Shown: positions 26,651 to 33,059 of the stretch, piece after piece
Position numbering within the stretch: position 1 is the stretch's first letter
How the letters are laid out: the number at the start of each line of letters is the position of its first letter
Assembly: GCA_021300015.1 (NCBI GenBank)
Contig: JAJTFB010000036.1
Coordinates: forward strand, 1 to 33,059
Length of the DNA: 33,059 bases
DNA from: Pirellula sp.
Lineage (GTDB): Bacteria; Planctomycetota; Planctomycetia; Pirellulales; Pirellulaceae
Direction of reading: 5' to 3'
The notes under the pieces: model-generated
Databases searched by the model: none
Told to the model about the DNA's origin: nothing
What the model saw: only the letters and a program-made list of their open reading frames with translations
Translations under genes and position numbers: made by a program

Positions 26651-27895
26651 ATGACGCAGTCCAAAATTACAATCGTCGGTGTGGGAGATGATGGCTCTCA
26701 GGGTCTGAGTCAGCAGGCGATCGAGGTCATCTCCAAGGCGACGACCCTTTTTGGCTCGGTCTCGATGCTCGATCGGTTCCCACTCTTCGACGGAACCAAG
26801 CGACCACTTGGACCCGACTTGGATCGACTGGCCGCTGAACTAGAACAAGCTCCCTTGGGTTCCGTGGTGCTCGCAAGCGGAGATCCGCTTTTTTACGGGA
26901 CGGCTCGATTCCTTTGCGAACGGCTTGGCAAAGACACCTTCGAGGTCATACCGCACGTAAGCAGCATGCAACTTGCATTCGCACGCGTCAAAGAGAGTTG
27001 GGACGAAGCCTATCTTACCAACGTCGCCCACCAACCCCTCGACCGGATCATCGATCGGATCCGAACTTCGGAAAAAGCAGGGGTTTTCACCTCCGAGCAG
27101 GTTTCACCAGCGCGGATCGCCGAGTTGTTGATCTCCAAAGGAATCTACTACTTTACCGCCTATGTTTGCGAAAACTTAGGCGCCCCCGACGAACGCGTCA
27201 CGAAACTCGAACTCAAGGATTTGGTGCAGCAAAAATTCGCTTCCTTGAATGTTTTGGTTTTATTGCGACACAACGGCACACCCGATCAGCAGATCCTATC
27301 GAGCCAACGACGGATGTTCGGCAATCCCGACGAATTCTTCAAGCAGAGTCGTCCCAAACGCGGGCTTTTGACCACCAGCGAGGTTCGATCGATCGCCCTG
27401 AGCGAGTTGAATTTACGCATCGATTCGATCGTTTGGGATATCGGGGCCGGGAGTGGTTCGGTGGCCATCGAGGCTGCGATGATCGCATCGCGTGGAAAAG
27501 TCTATGCGATCGAAATGGATGCCGAAGACTACGGCATGATGATCGAAAATGCCAACCAGTTTGGGGTCGAAAATCTCGTCGGTGTCCTAGGCCAAGCCCC
27601 TGAAGCTTGGGCGAATTTGCCCGACCCGCATTCGATCTTTGTTGGGGGAACAGGTCGAACGGTCGTCTCGCTGGTCGAGGCCTGTTGGCCCCGCTTGCAA
27701 CCGGGTGGAACGCTCGTGGTCAACATGATGAGCATCGAAAATGTCTCAGAACTCCAGCAGTATCTGACCCAAAAACTCGGGCTCGAACCCCAACTCTGGA
27801 TGGTGCAGATTTCCAAAGGAACCTACCAACTAGAAAAACATCGGTTTGAAACGTCCAACCCGAGTTTTTTGATGAAGGTATCCAAAGGACACTAG
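26651..27895 (+). CDS. cobL: Precorrin-6Y C5,15-methyltransferase (CbiE-CbiT fusion)
   Basis: 414 aa. Residues ~1-205 are the CbiE tetrapyrrole methylase (ITIVGVGDDGSQGLSQQA, VVLASGDPLFYGTA, VIPHVSSMQLAFAR). Residues ~235-410 are CbiT, with the SAM site WDIGAGSGSVAIEAA (~262) and FVGGTGRTV. It methylates C5 and C15 of precorrin and decarboxylates the C12 acetate in cobalamin synthesis. The fusion order and length match CobL. It starts 6 bp after prfB and no other cobalamin gene is in the window, so it is separated from the rest of its pathway. It ends 4 bp from the convergent DUF3127 gene. Confidence 0.93.
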   Translation: MTQSKITIVGVGDDGSQGLSQQAIEVISKATTLFGSVSMLDRFPLFDGTKRPLGPDLDRLAAELEQAPLGSVVLASGDPLFYGTARFLCERLGKDTFEVIPHVSSMQLAFARVKESWDEAYLTNVAHQPLDRIIDRIRTSEKAGVFTSEQVSPARIAELLISKGIYYFTAYVCENLGAPDERVTKLELKDLVQQKFASLNVLVLLRHNGTPDQQILSSQRRMFGNPDEFFKQSRPKRGLLTTSEVRSIALSELNLRIDSIVWDIGAGSGSVAIEAAMIASRGKVYAIEMDAEDYGMMIENANQFGVENLVGVLGQAPEAWANLPDPHSIFVGGTGRTVVSLVEACWPRLQPGGTLVVNMMSIENVSELQQYLTQKLGLEPQLWMVQISKGTYQLEKHRFETSNPSFLMKVSKGH

Positions 27896-27899
27896 CCGT

Positions 27900-28283
27900 C
27901 TAGAACGGTGCGTCGCCAGCATCATCCGAAGAGGCTTGGGAAAACTCATCGTTAATCGACCCACTTGAGCCGCCAGAATCCCCACCCCCCTCGGCGGAGC
28001 GACGGTAGGACATCGCCTCGGCGCTGAGGAAGTACTTGACCTCACTCTGAGGATCCCGCTGCCATTTGCGGCCCGAGAGCCGGTAGTTGACGGTGATGTC
28101 GTCACCGACACTCAAGGCGTCGGCACTGTCGCAAGCATCCCCGATAAAATCCAAGGGAATGTAGTTGGTAAATCGCCCCTGATTCTGCTCGAGCACCACC
28201 GTGCGCTTGCGGAAACCCTTTTGCCCGAAGGTTTTTGTATCCTCGATCAGATGGACAATGCCTCGGATTGTAGCGTTTGACAT
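27900..28283 (-). CDS. DUF3127 protein, single-stranded-DNA-binding-like
   Basis: 127 aa from ATG 28283 (MSNATIRGIVHLIEDT). The core (residues ~3-90) looks like an OB-fold of the DUF3127 family: KTFGQKGFRKRTVVLEQ, TNYIPLDFIGDACD, and VNYRLSGRKW. A Gly/Ser-rich linker leads to an acidic end, DDAGDAPF, very like the C-terminal tip by which SSB recruits partners. The function of DUF3127 is not established; binding of single-stranded nucleic acid is inferred. No strong Shine-Dalgarno sequence is seen. The gene is monocistronic on the minus strand and convergent with cobL. Confidence 0.8.
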   Translation of the reverse strand: MSNATIRGIVHLIEDTKTFGQKGFRKRTVVLEQNQGRFTNYIPLDFIGDACDSADALSVGDDITVNYRLSGRKWQRDPQSEVKYFLSAEAMSYRRSAEGGGDSGGSSGSINDEFSQASSDDAGDAPF

Positions 28284-28497
28284 AGCGAGCGAGCTTTCGA
28301 GTGAAAAACGAAGACCAAACGGGACTTTCGAAGCCGAAATTCTAAGCAATCTTTCCTCGGTTGGAAAGGACAGACCCGCCCCTCGGATCGGTCCTGGCGC
28401 CCTAGGATTGGCAATCCGGCCCATTGGCCCGCAAGTAGCCGCGAACTGCCTCGATCAACGATCGGCATCGCCGAGGTTCAAACAGCCAATCGAGTAC

Positions 28498-28572
28498 GAG
28501 TACCGTTTCACTGAGTACCGTTTCACTGAGTACCGTTTCACTGAGTACCGCTTCGCTGAGTACGAGTTCGAC
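28498..28572. repeat. 15-bp tandem repeat, five units
   Basis: Units of gagtaccgtttcact start at 28498, 28513 and 28528 (identical), then diverged units at 28543 and 28558. A partial gagtac precedes at 28492. The gradient of divergence suggests recent expansion from the left side. Confidence 0.9.
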
Positions 28573-28631
28573 GAAATCCGATGCGAGGGCACGAACATTG
28601 CGATTTAGGCCATCCGTGCCATTTTCCGTGC

Positions 28632-28670
28632 CATCATCCGGAACCATCATCCGGAACCATCATCCGGAAC
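28632..28670. repeat. 13-bp tandem repeat, three units
   Basis: Three identical copies of catcatccggaac lie at 28632, 28645 and 28658, followed by a degenerate cacc-atcaagac. This repeat abuts the stop of the MutS-like gene and is unrelated in sequence to the 15-bp repeat 60 bp away. Confidence 0.9.
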
Positions 28671-28675
28671 CACCA

Positions 28676-30565
28676 TCAAGACCATTGCGTTTTTTTCGAT
28701 AGCCCCACCATTTCGAGAAGCTTGAGCGCATTGGTCGTTGGGGTCACCCCCTGTCGCATCTTGTAATCGAAACGCATCTGCTCGACCCCGTCGATCTGCT
28801 CAAAATACTCTCGGAAATGAACCACCTGAGCCACCTTGACGATCCCCGGACAATTGGCCAACTCCAAATCGTGGGTGCTTGCTACCACCAAAGCTCCTAG
28901 CTGAACGAATTGATCGAGCACTTGCTCGACGGCGATCTGTCGCTCGCGCGAGTTGGTCCCTTGGAGGATTTCATCGAGCAGAACCAGCGAAACCCGCTGG
29001 CCGCCAGAAGCTTGGTGCTTGCGGGTGGCGTCACTGATCGATCGAAGCCGTTTGAGCTCGGCCATGAAAAACGATACGCCGTCGGCTAAACTGTCTTGGA
29101 CCCGGATGCTCGAGGCCAAGGCGCAATTCGGACCTGTCCAAGAAGTGCAAGCGACGCGACTACCGAGCCGCCCCAGAACCGTATTGATCCCAAGGGACCT
29201 TAGCAGCGTCGACTTGCCTGCCATGTTGCTCCCGGTGACCAGTAGCAACGGTTGGCTTTCGGCAATCTGCACATCGTTGAGAACTCGAAGTGGATCTGGG
29301 ATGAGCGGATGCCCCAAATCCGTGACTCGCAAATCACGGCAGGAAACGTCAGAGTAGTTGGGGTATTTCCAAGCCGGATACTCGTCCGAAACGGCCGCAC
29401 CACTGACCAGAGCTTCGATTTGCCCAAGGCCCTCGATCCATGATGAAATTTTCTTCCCATACCGAACCTTCCAGGACTCGAGCGATTCCAAAACCCGTGC
29501 GTCCCAAAAAAAGGTCAACTGGAGAAACCAATAAGGAATAAAAAGCAGCGGATTACGCTGAATGCCAGCCCACCGCATGCGCCCTTGAAGTTTTGCAATC
29601 GCATGGGTAGCCATTTCGTCCCCCTCAAAAAACCGTTTGCGTAACTCGACGAGCAAGGGCGCCTGTGGTTCAAGCGTCTCGACGAGTCCAAAAAGTTCCT
29701 TGAGCGACGAAAGCTCTCGGTTCGCGTTTCCGATCTGCACGAACAAATCGTGGATACGGCCGATGATCGATACGGTCAGGAGCAAATTGACCGTCACGGC
29801 ACCGAGGAACGCGAAAAAAGCGATGCTGAAGACCGATGCCTGATCCGTCAGAATCCCCGCAATCATTCCTGCAATCGAAATCAGCACTCCGATCGGTCCG
29901 ATCCAAGTCAGTGGTCGAAGCCAAGTTCGATGGTCGAAGAACCCTGGGGATTCGCCCCAGGCTGCAATCTTCTCGGGCGAAGTATCGCAGCCTCGAAACC
30001 CTAAGGCTGCATCCCAAAAGGACTCTCGCCAAGTGCGCTGGTTGCCTAGTTCCTCGACGGCTTGCTGACGGTCGACAATCTGTGAAACGGGGGCCCAGTT
30101 CCCCATCCAATCGGCGATCGTCTTTGCCCCCGATTCGGTAACGGCTAACGAAAACCAACGAAATAACGATCGGTCGCCGAAAAGATCGAGGTCCTTCGAT
30201 AGCTCATTGGCAAACCCCACGGCCGCTTGCTCGGTCGGCAAGGCAGGGAGTTCACTCCAATCCCTCGCGCAGCGAGCCTGCATCCGACGGTAAAAATTTC
30301 GTTTATGGATCGACCAATCGAGCTTGTCGCGAAGCACTTCCTGCCATGACGCAAGAGCCAAAAATGCAACGATCAAGAGCAACCCTAACTGCCAAACGAA
30401 ACTCGGTAGCTGCGGCTCGCTGAAACCTGCGATGGCCAAGAACAAGCCCGGCAAGGCAGTTGCTAGGCGAGCCATACTGAGTTTTTTCGAGAGCGCCTCG
30501 CCTTGGGAAATCCGATCGTCGAGTCGCTCTTTGTTCCGTAGATAGTCAGACTGTGCTGTTCCCAA
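28676..30565 (-). CDS. MutS-family ATPase with membrane segments
   Basis: 629 aa. The C-terminal third is a MutS-type ABC ATPase with Walker A VTGSNMAGKST (~444-453), Walker B LVLLDEILQGTNS (~528) and the H-loop ASTHDLEL. Two pairs of hydrophobic helices precede it (~35-70 and ~220-275), so the protein is probably membrane-anchored. It lacks the N-terminal mismatch-recognition domain and the MutS2 Smr domain. Such short membrane MutS-like proteins occur in Bacteroidetes and Planctomycetes with unknown role; mismatch repair should not be assumed. The start is TTG 30565 (GGAAGGG about 14 nt upstream, weakly spaced), 24 nt after the ftsY stop, so it is likely co-transcribed with ftsY. Confidence 0.85.
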   Translation of the reverse strand: MGTAQSDYLRNKERLDDRISQGEALSKKLSMARLATALPGLFLAIAGFSEPQLPSFVWQLGLLLIVAFLALASWQEVLRDKLDWSIHKRNFYRRMQARCARDWSELPALPTEQAAVGFANELSKDLDLFGDRSLFRWFSLAVTESGAKTIADWMGNWAPVSQIVDRQQAVEELGNQRTWRESFWDAALGFRGCDTSPEKIAAWGESPGFFDHRTWLRPLTWIGPIGVLISIAGMIAGILTDQASVFSIAFFAFLGAVTVNLLLTVSIIGRIHDLFVQIGNANRELSSLKELFGLVETLEPQAPLLVELRKRFFEGDEMATHAIAKLQGRMRWAGIQRNPLLFIPYWFLQLTFFWDARVLESLESWKVRYGKKISSWIEGLGQIEALVSGAAVSDEYPAWKYPNYSDVSCRDLRVTDLGHPLIPDPLRVLNDVQIAESQPLLLVTGSNMAGKSTLLRSLGINTVLGRLGSRVACTSWTGPNCALASSIRVQDSLADGVSFFMAELKRLRSISDATRKHQASGGQRVSLVLLDEILQGTNSRERQIAVEQVLDQFVQLGALVVASTHDLELANCPGIVKVAQVVHFREYFEQIDGVEQMRFDYKMRQGVTPTTNALKLLEMVGLSKKTQWS

Positions 30566-30589
30566 AATTCGCTCGCGACCCTTCCGATT

Positions 30590-31702
30590 TCAAGAAAACA
30601 ACGCCGCAGCGAAATCGTCGGGTGAAAACTCTTGGAGGTCCGGTAGCTTCTCACCGATCCCAATGAACTTCACAGGGAGCCCAAACTGCTCGGCAATCGG
30701 AATGATCACCCCTCCTTTGGCCGTCCCGTCAAGCTTCGATAGAACGATCCCAGTGCAGCCGGCGGCCTCAGAAAAACCTTTGGCTTGGCTGATCGCGTTC
30801 TGTCCGGCCGTCGCGTCGAGCACCAACAAAACCTCATGCGGGGCCGTCTCAACGTGCTTTTGCAAGACTCGCTTGATTTTCTCAAGCTGTTGCATCAGGT
30901 GGCTCTGCGTCTGCAATCGTCCGGCGGTATCGACGATACAAACATCGAACCCTTCTTCTACGGCCCTCTGCATCGCTTTGAAAGCCACCGAAGCTGGATC
31001 CGAACCCTGGTCCCCCATGACAATATCGCAACCGATCCGATCGGCCCAAATCCTCAGTTGCTCGACGGCTGCGGCCCTAAAGGTATCTCCGGCTGCCAAC
31101 AAGACTCGCTTGCCCTGCCGTGTCAATCGATGCGCGATCTTCGCAATCGATGTGGTCTTGCCCGATCCATTGACTCCAACCACCAAAATCACGGCAGGCT
31201 TGGTATCCGGAAGATTGAGCGTCCCACCCTTGCTCTTGAGCGACTCGGCAACTCGGTCGCGGATGATCCTCAAAACATCTTCCTGATGCACCTTCCGAGC
31301 GCGATACTGATCGTGGATCGAATCCTTGATCTTCGTCGCCATGCTCGGCCCCATGTCGGTCCGAATCAAGATCGCGTAAAGATTCGATAGAAACGCCTCG
31401 TCGACGAGCTCCCCTTCGGATTTCCACAAGTCTCGGATATCGGTGCGAAGCAGGTCGTTGGTCTTTTGCAAGGCCCGCTTAAACCAACTGACTTTGGTCG
31501 CCGTAGTTTCCGAAACGGCTACCTCTGGGATCGGAGCATCGGCCTGAAGCCTGCTCTGGGAATCTGGAGGGGTCTCCTGAACGTGAAAATCCTCGCCAGG
31601 GCTCTCGTGCGACCTCCCGGTAACGCTCTCGGGTATAGTAACCGGTATGTTGGCCGTGCTGTCGTCGTTCGAAGCCGACTTCTTTTTCTTCCAGAAAATC
31701 AT
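30590..31702 (-). CDS. ftsY: Signal recognition particle receptor FtsY
   Basis: 370 aa. The SRP-receptor GTPase docks ribosome-SRP complexes at the inner membrane. The start is ATG 31702, giving MIFWKKKKS, the basic membrane-contact N-terminus; the longer open frame has no support. A short, only mildly acidic linker (~10-75) leads to the NG domain: helical N (~75-160), P-loop [13 protein letters not shown] (~175), [40 protein letters not shown] and a terminal [17 protein letters not shown]. The gene faces away from the GNAT gene across a short divergent gap. Confidence 0.97.
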   Translation of the reverse strand: MIFWKKKKSASNDDSTANIPVTIPESVTGRSHESPGEDFHVQETPPDSQSRLQADAPIPEVAVSETTATKVSWFKRALQKTNDLLRTDIRDLWKSEGELVDEAFLSNLYAILIRTDMGPSMATKIKDSIHDQYRARKVHQEDVLRIIRDRVAESLKSKGGTLNLPDTKPAVILVVGVNGSGKTTSIAKIAHRLTRQGKRVLLAAGDTFRAAAVEQLRIWADRIGCDIVMGDQGSDPASVAFKAMQRAVEEGFDVCIVDTAGRLQTQSHLMQQLEKIKRVLQKHVETAPHEVLLVLDATAGQNAISQAKGFSEAAGCTGIVLSKLDGTAKGGVIIPIAEQFGLPVKFIGIGEKLPDLQEFSPDDFAAALFS

Positions 31703-31778
31703 GGGTGCAAAGGTCCTTACTCGGAGGTGCAGACCCAAGGTTTTAGTCGGGGGGATTCGAGTCGACAAGGGAGAATCG

Positions 31779-32231
31779 ATGCCGTCGGTTAGCTTATGCC
31801 TTTTTTCTCAGAAAAACCAAATGATTCACTACGAAAACGAACCGAATTTGCAATCCGAAGAGTTCATCGATTGCTTGATTCGATCGACCTTGGCCGAACG
31901 CCGTCCCATCGCAGATCCCAAGCGGATCGAGGGAATGTTGCGCCATGCCGATGTGGTGCTTACCGCAAGAAATCCCACAGGCTTGCTCGTCGGAGTCGCA
32001 CGGGCGATCTCCGATTTCCACTACTGCACGTACCTCTCGGACCTAGCCGTCGATACTCAGTTTCAAAAACAAGGGATCGGCAAAGAGCTCATCGCAAGAA
32101 CGCATCAAGTAGCAGGTTCGCACACGACGTTGATCCTGCTCTCTGCACCCAAAGCACAGACGTACTACCCTCATATCGGATTGCTCCAACACCCAAGCGC
32201 CTGGACCATCCCACCGAGGCCTAACGCCTAA
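31779..32231 (+). CDS. GNAT family N-acetyltransferase
   Basis: 150 aa. A single GNAT domain has the acetyl-CoA-binding motif [18 protein letters not shown] followed by [16 protein letters not shown]. The substrate is unknown. The start at ATG 31779 is supported by AAGGGAG 5 nt upstream; ATG 31821 (MIHYENEPN) lacks a Shine-Dalgarno sequence but may resemble the family N-terminus better. The gene is divergent from ftsY (76 bp gap) and convergent with the BMC gene (3 bp gap). Confidence 0.85.
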   Translation: MPSVSLCLFSQKNQMIHYENEPNLQSEEFIDCLIRSTLAERRPIADPKRIEGMLRHADVVLTARNPTGLLVGVARAISDFHYCTYLSDLAVDTQFQKQGIGKELIARTHQVAGSHTTLILLSAPKAQTYYPHIGLLQHPSAWTIPPRPNA

Positions 32232-32234
32232 TAA

Positions 32235-32900
32235 CTACTTCGGCAACAGTCCGAGAGCTGCGGTCGAAGGCCGAGCGATGACATGGCAAGCGATGAGCTT
32301 ACCGAGTCCCTCGACCTTGGGTTTGGCGGCTTCAATCGCTGCACTGACGGCAGCGACATCGCCACGGATGACCACCGTGACATATCCACCTCCGAGCTTT
32401 TCCTTGCCGACCACATCGACAGAAGCGGCCTTGCACGCCGTGTCGATCGCTTCGAAAACGGCCGTGAAGCCTTGGGTTTCGATGAAGCCTAGAGCTTGAC
32501 CATTTGCATTGGACATAATTTCAGATTCCGAAAGAGGTTGTTTGACGACGGCTTGCTCGATCAGAGCGTTGAATTCCGGGGGACTTAGGATCGCCCTGAG
32601 CGCGTCGCGATCGGGGCTGTGTATGAAATGACTCGAGCGGTACTGCTCCATCGATTTGGCAGCAGAAGCGCCAGCCTCGATCGCCGATTGCACATCGCTC
32701 GGCGAGCCAAAGATCTTGAGGACCGCACCGAGCATATCATTCCACTCGACTTGGATCACCGACACGTTGGCCGATTTGGCCATCGCATCGCAAGCGACCA
32801 TGCCGGCGGTCCAGCCGTTGGTCTCGAGGATCCCAATCGAAGGGAAACCGTTTTCGTTCCCTGGTCCCCAAGCAGATTGATCGGTCAGCGAACTAGCCAT
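32235..32900 (-). CDS. Tandem-BMC-domain microcompartment shell protein (BMC-T type)
   Basis: 221 aa with two BMC domains. The first (~20-105) begins SIGILETNGWTAGMVACDAM; the second (~130-221) begins ALGFIETQGFTAVFEAIDTACKAA and contains GKEKLGGGYVTVVIRGDVAAVSAAIEAA. Tandem BMC proteins form pseudohexameric trimers in the shells of bacterial microcompartments. Planctomycetes use such compartments for fucose and rhamnose breakdown. The second half alone has the size and start of a single-BMC protein, with a Met at its beginning (MSNANGQ, 32516). No enzyme of a compartment pathway is in the window. The region upstream (32901-33059) holds a run of eight G and no clear Shine-Dalgarno sequence. 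Confidence 0.9.
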   Translation of the reverse strand: MASSLTDQSAWGPGNENGFPSIGILETNGWTAGMVACDAMAKSANVSVIQVEWNDMLGAVLKIFGSPSDVQSAIEAGASAAKSMEQYRSSHFIHSPDRDALRAILSPPEFNALIEQAVVKQPLSESEIMSNANGQALGFIETQGFTAVFEAIDTACKAASVDVVGKEKLGGGYVTVVIRGDVAAVSAAIEAAKPKVEGLGKLIACHVIARPSTAALGLLPK

Positions 32901-33059
32901 CGGTTTGGGTTTTCAGGGGTAAAGTGTTACGGGGGGGGCGGTTCAAAAATCAACGGACCGCAAAAGCCCGTCGGAGGCAAAGTTAGTTCGTGTATTGCTC
33001 ATGTCAAAGCTTCAAGTGATTTTTTTATTTCCTGCACCCAGCCTGGGACCGCTTCGATC

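Larger units (their letters stand above)
28284..28675. other. Intergenic region with two minisatellites
   Basis: About 390 bp between the start of the DUF3127 gene and the end of the MutS-like gene. It contains two short tandem repeats, listed separately. Open frames crossing it are made of the repeats and look non-coding. The promoter of the DUF3127 gene should lie in its left part, but no clear -35/-10 pair was found. Confidence 0.6.

Noticed and set aside
28402-28650. Minus-strand frame with V-L-S-E-T repeats
   Set aside because: It is produced by the 15-bp minisatellite, whose length is a multiple of three, and has no start signal or homology-like features.
28498-28670. CRISPR array
   Set aside because: The units are directly adjacent with no spacers and are only 13-15 bp long.
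31703-31768. Longer N-terminus for FtsY
   Set aside because: It uses a rare TTG start and adds residues before the typical MIFWKKKK start.

Overview
The window looks like chromosomal DNA from a planctomycete, most likely a member of the Pirellulaceae. The reasons are the PVC-type heme-binding CxxCH protein, the large Ser/Thr kinase fused to an FGE/SUMF1-type domain, a sulfatase in an amino-sugar gene cluster, the DUF58/BatA/VWA operon, a bacterial-microcompartment (BMC) shell protein, and TTG/GTG starts on some genes. No species can be named from the sequence alone. No rRNA, tRNA or CRISPR array was seen.

Left flank and signalling island (1-5681). The first 304 bases, read on the minus strand, look like the 5' part of a group II intron running off the left edge. 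It appears to interrupt one copy of a repeat whose other copy lies beyond the far end of the next gene (5462-5590). Between the two copies sits one giant gene (665-5440) for a kinase, STAND-type NTPase, membrane segment, helical repeats and FGE/C-lectin-like domain. This architecture resembles proteins diversified by diversity-generating retroelements and proteins of bacterial conflict systems. It is the most interesting item in the window.

Housekeeping (5691-7681). A PepD-type dipeptidase (+) and a glycine-rich RRM RNA-binding protein (-) converge on a symmetric terminator. The RRM gene has a near-consensus sigma-70 promoter and a leader of about 125 nt.

Minus-strand operon (17584 down to 7984). 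The order is a PVC heme-binding/glucose-sorbosone-dehydrogenase-like protein, a QueD/6-pyruvoyl-tetrahydropterin synthase homologue, a DUF58 protein, a BatA/VWA membrane protein and a second VWA membrane protein. The last four are nearly contiguous. The MoxR ATPase usually found with DUF58 and VWA genes is absent here.

Plus-strand amino-sugar cluster (17866-25438). It encodes glucosamine-6-phosphate deaminase, a GH63-like glycosidase, a secreted sulfatase, a BadF/NAGK-type sugar kinase and a membrane acyltransferase of the heparan-alpha-glucosaminide N-acetyltransferase type. Together these suggest use of sulfated, amino-sugar-containing glycans.

Right part (25582-32900). Genes are prfB with its classic +1 programmed frameshift, a CbiE-CbiT fusion (CobL type), a DUF3127 SSB-like protein, an intergenic region with two different minisatellites, a membrane-anchored MutS-like ATPase, ftsY, a GNAT acetyltransferase and a tandem-BMC shell protein.
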